Shown: piece after piece, positions 23,040 through 24,412 of the stretch
Layout of the letters: each line of letters begins with the position of its first letter
Numbering within the stretch: position 1 is the first letter of the stretch
Assembly (NCBI GenBank): GCA_046717125.1
Contig: JBKJVQ010000247.1
Coordinates: forward strand, 1-24,412
DNA: 24,412 nucleotides
Origin: JBKJVQ01 sp046717125
GTDB taxonomy: Bacteria; Pseudomonadota; Alphaproteobacteria; Rhizobiales; Methyloligellaceae
Reading direction: 5' to 3'
The notes under the pieces: model-generated
What the model was told of the DNA's origin: nothing
Seen by the model: the letters and a program-made list of their open reading frames with translations, nothing else
The model's database searches: none
Made by a program: the position numbers and the translations under genes

Positions 23040-23375
23040 TCGAAGACTGCCCGGAATCCAACGCGTTCAGGAGGTGCTGTGGCGTGCAGGAATCACTCTG
23101 AGGAAATCGCTGAAACCGCCAAAGCATTGATTGCAATTTCGTGAATGGCCGTGCGACAGTTGCGATGTTCGGTGGAAAACGGAACACGGGCATTGGCGGA
23201 TGCCTTGATTCCAACCCCCCGGATATTGTAGCGTCGAAAGCGTCGGCCACGACATGTAGAGTCGGGTAGTTGCCCTGCGGCCGATGCGGGCGTTTTTCGG
23301 AAAGTCCATGCGTACCAGGCAACCGTTCTTTCGGCGGGGGTCTGGACTCCGAATCCATCAATCGAGGAGGCAAAC
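23040..23375. other. 336-bp argD/gcrA divergent spacer with six GANTC sites
   Basis: No gene is seen here. GANTC, the CcrM methylation site, occurs at 23054 (GAATC), 23090 (GAATC), 23207 (GATTC), 23259 (GAGTC), 23345 (GACTC) and 23351 (GAATC). About one would be expected by chance at this base composition. The last two lie 6 bp apart (starts), within 31 bp of the gcrA ATG. No TTAA-N7-TTAA CtrA box was found. Confidence 0.7.
23364..23370 (+). promoter_or_regulatory. Strong ribosome-binding site of gcrA
   Basis: GAGGAGG ends 5 bases before the ATG at 23376. This near-ideal Shine-Dalgarno settles the start codon. Confidence 0.85.
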
Positions 23376-23885
23376 ATGTCGTGGAACGATGAGAGGGTCG
23401 AGCTTCTCAAGAAGCTCTGGACCGACGGATTGAGTGCAAGCCAGATCGCAGCGCGGCTCGGCGGCGTGACGCGCAACGCGGTGATCGGCAAGGTTCACAG
23501 ATTGGGACTGTCGGGGCGGGCGACCACGTCGCGCATGAAGCCGATGCGCGCCCATAAGCGATCCGTGCCGGTCGCGCGCACGCATTCGGTTACATATGCG
23601 GTGCATGGAAACGTGGCGTACAAGCCTGAATACCAGACCGACGAGGAATTCGAGATCCATGTCGCGCCGGCGACGGTTACGGAGCTCATCATCCCGCTGG
23701 CGGAGCGGGCGACGATCCTCACCCTGAAAGAGGCGATGTGCCGCTGGCCCATCGGCGATCCCGGCGACGAGCAGTTCCATTTTTGCGGCCGCAAGTCGCT
23801 GTCGGGCATGCCCTATTGCGAGCACCATGCACGCGTGGCCTACCAGCCCGCGCATGGGCGTAGCCGGGCTGCGAAGCGGGTTTAG
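23376..23885 (+). CDS. gcrA: Cell-cycle regulator GcrA
   Basis: 169 aa. GcrA binds sigma70-RNA polymerase and activates promoters bearing methylated GANTC, coupling transcription to DNA replication in alphaproteobacteria. The N-terminal helix-turn-helix (MSWNDERVELLKKLWTDGLSASQIAARLGGVTRNAVIGKVHRLGL, residues 1-45) is the GcrA signature. The C-terminal part that binds sigma70 has MCRWPIGDPGDEQFHFCGRKSLSGMPYCEHHARVAYQP, with Cys and His residues in the conserved pattern. It is somewhat shorter in the variable middle than Caulobacter GcrA. It is divergent from argD and convergent with phoB. Six GANTC sites lie upstream, so it may respond to its own methylation system. Confidence 0.97.
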   Translation: MSWNDERVELLKKLWTDGLSASQIAARLGGVTRNAVIGKVHRLGLSGRATTSRMKPMRAHKRSVPVARTHSVTYAVHGNVAYKPEYQTDEEFEIHVAPATVTELIIPLAERATILTLKEAMCRWPIGDPGDEQFHFCGRKSLSGMPYCEHHARVAYQPAHGRSRAAKRV

Positions 23886-23945
23886 TGCATGATCGGTCAC
23901 GCTTAGTCGCCCTCTTAGTACACCCTTAAGTCACCAAGGGTCAGA

Positions 23946-23970
23946 GCCGGGTGGAGACGATCCACCCGGC
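23946..23970. terminator. Two-way hairpin between gcrA and phoB
   Basis: GCCGGGTGGA (23946-23955) and TCCACCCGGC (23961-23970) form a 10-bp perfect stem around GACGA. There is no T-tract on either side. A smaller pair, ACCCTT (23922-23927) and AAGGGT (23936-23941), lies just before it. The position between two convergent gene ends fits transcript ends, but factor-independent termination is not assured. Confidence 0.5.
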
Positions 23971-24036
23971 CGTCGTGAGAGGGAGCACGACGCCAGGTTG
24001 CACTTCGCGTCCGACTGAGATCGGGAGCGTTGGCAA

Positions 24037-24412
24037 TTACCGCGCGTCGCCGTTCGAACCGTCGGCCAGCGCGTAGCCCGCGCCGCGCACGGTGCGGATC
24101 GGATCTGCCTCGCTGCCGCGGTTGCGCGCCTTGCGTAGCCGGCCGACATGCACGTCGACGGTGCGCTCGTCGATGTAGACCTCGGAGCCCCAGACGCCAT
24201 CGAGAAGCTGCTCGCGCGAGAATACCCGGCCCGGCCGCTCCATGAGAAACTCAAGCAGCCGGTATTCGGTCGGCCCGAGGTCGATCTCGCGGCCGGATCG
24301 GGACACGCGCTTCTTCTCGCGGTCGAGCTCGATGTCGCCATGGTTGAGCACGTCGGCGACGCGCTCGGGGCTCGCCCGGCGCAGCAGGGCGCGGACGCGG
24401 GCGATCAGTTCG
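24037..24412 (-). CDS. phoB: Phosphate regulon response regulator PhoB, C-terminal part
   Basis: The gene is read leftwards and its 5' part lies beyond the right edge. Visible are about 125 residues: the end of the receiver domain (ELIARVRALLRRASPE) and the whole winged-helix DNA-binding domain of the OmpR/PhoB group, with LGPTEYRLLEFLMERPGRVFSREQLLDGVWG, DERTVDVHVGRLRKA (the recognition helix), and RTVRGAGYAL. This is the standard PhoB pattern; PhoB turns on phosphate uptake genes when phosphorylated by PhoR. A short Gly/Asp/Arg extension follows the usual end. A related OmpR-type regulator cannot be fully excluded without the receiver domain. Confidence 0.88.
   Translation of the reverse strand, partial: ELIARVRALLRRASPERVADVLNHGDIELDREKKRVSRSGREIDLGPTEYRLLEFLMERPGRVFSREQLLDGVWGSEVYIDERTVDVHVGRLRKARNRGSEADPIRTVRGAGYALADGSNGDAR

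Noticed and set aside
1..24412. CRISPR arrays, transposases, toxin-antitoxin or phage-defence genes
   Set aside because: I found no regularly spaced repeats, DDE or recombinase motifs, or paired toxin-antitoxin genes on either strand.

Overview
This looks like chromosomal DNA of a GC-rich alphaproteobacterium, most likely Hyphomicrobiales (Rhizobiales). The grounds are a GcrA-type cell-cycle regulator beside an argD-argF-hsp33 operon, a PdhS/PleC-like histidine kinase, two phasins, a BcsS-like protein, a perfect ICE box (the operator of the rhizobial iron regulator Irr), a tRNA-His of the alphaproteobacterial type (A73, no encoded G-1), and two palindromic intergenic repeats of a kind familiar from this order. 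I cannot name the genus.

Layout. 1-1326 (+): the end of a glycosyltransferase translationally coupled to a DegT/DnrJ-family sugar aminotransferase, i.e. the edge of a surface-polysaccharide locus. 1382-8007 (-): an iron region, read from the ICE box leftwards: a ferric-iron binding protein (fbpA-like), a duplicated iron permease (fbpB-like), an AsmA-like protein, and an odd second solute-binding-like protein carrying a Lys/Ala coiled coil and a basic tail. No ABC ATPase is present. 8123-9484 (-): a soluble PAS-like histidine kinase. 9592-10683 (+): two phasins; the second has a long palindrome overlapping its promoter, and an intrinsic terminator follows it. 10759-10835: tRNA-His, then a secreted rhodanese and an SSF-type symporter. 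13132-13866 (-): a bcsS-like gene interrupted by one in-frame amber codon.

14018-16608 (+): an MBL-fold exonuclease overlapping an ATP-dependent DNA ligase, half of the four-gene ligase-associated DNA-damage set. 16706-17350 (-): a protein of unknown function, flanked on both sides by palindromic repeats. 17697-19698 (-): an HTTM membrane protein coupled to a DCC-family thiol-disulfide protein, visibly poorer in GC than its surroundings and probably acquired. 19862-22946 (-): argD-argF-hsp33, each start overlapping the previous stop, with a promoter and a terminator-like hairpin in the leader. 23376-23885 (+): gcrA, divergent from argD, with six GANTC (CcrM methylation) sites in the shared spacer. 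24037-24412 (-): the C-terminal part of phoB, running off the right edge.

Most informative signals: the ICE box 13 bp upstream of a sigma70-like fbpA promoter; the PhaR-like palindrome on the second phasin promoter; the single-nonsense bcsS; the GANTC cluster before gcrA; and the attenuator-like argD leader. All assignments come from reading motifs and gene order. No database search was run.
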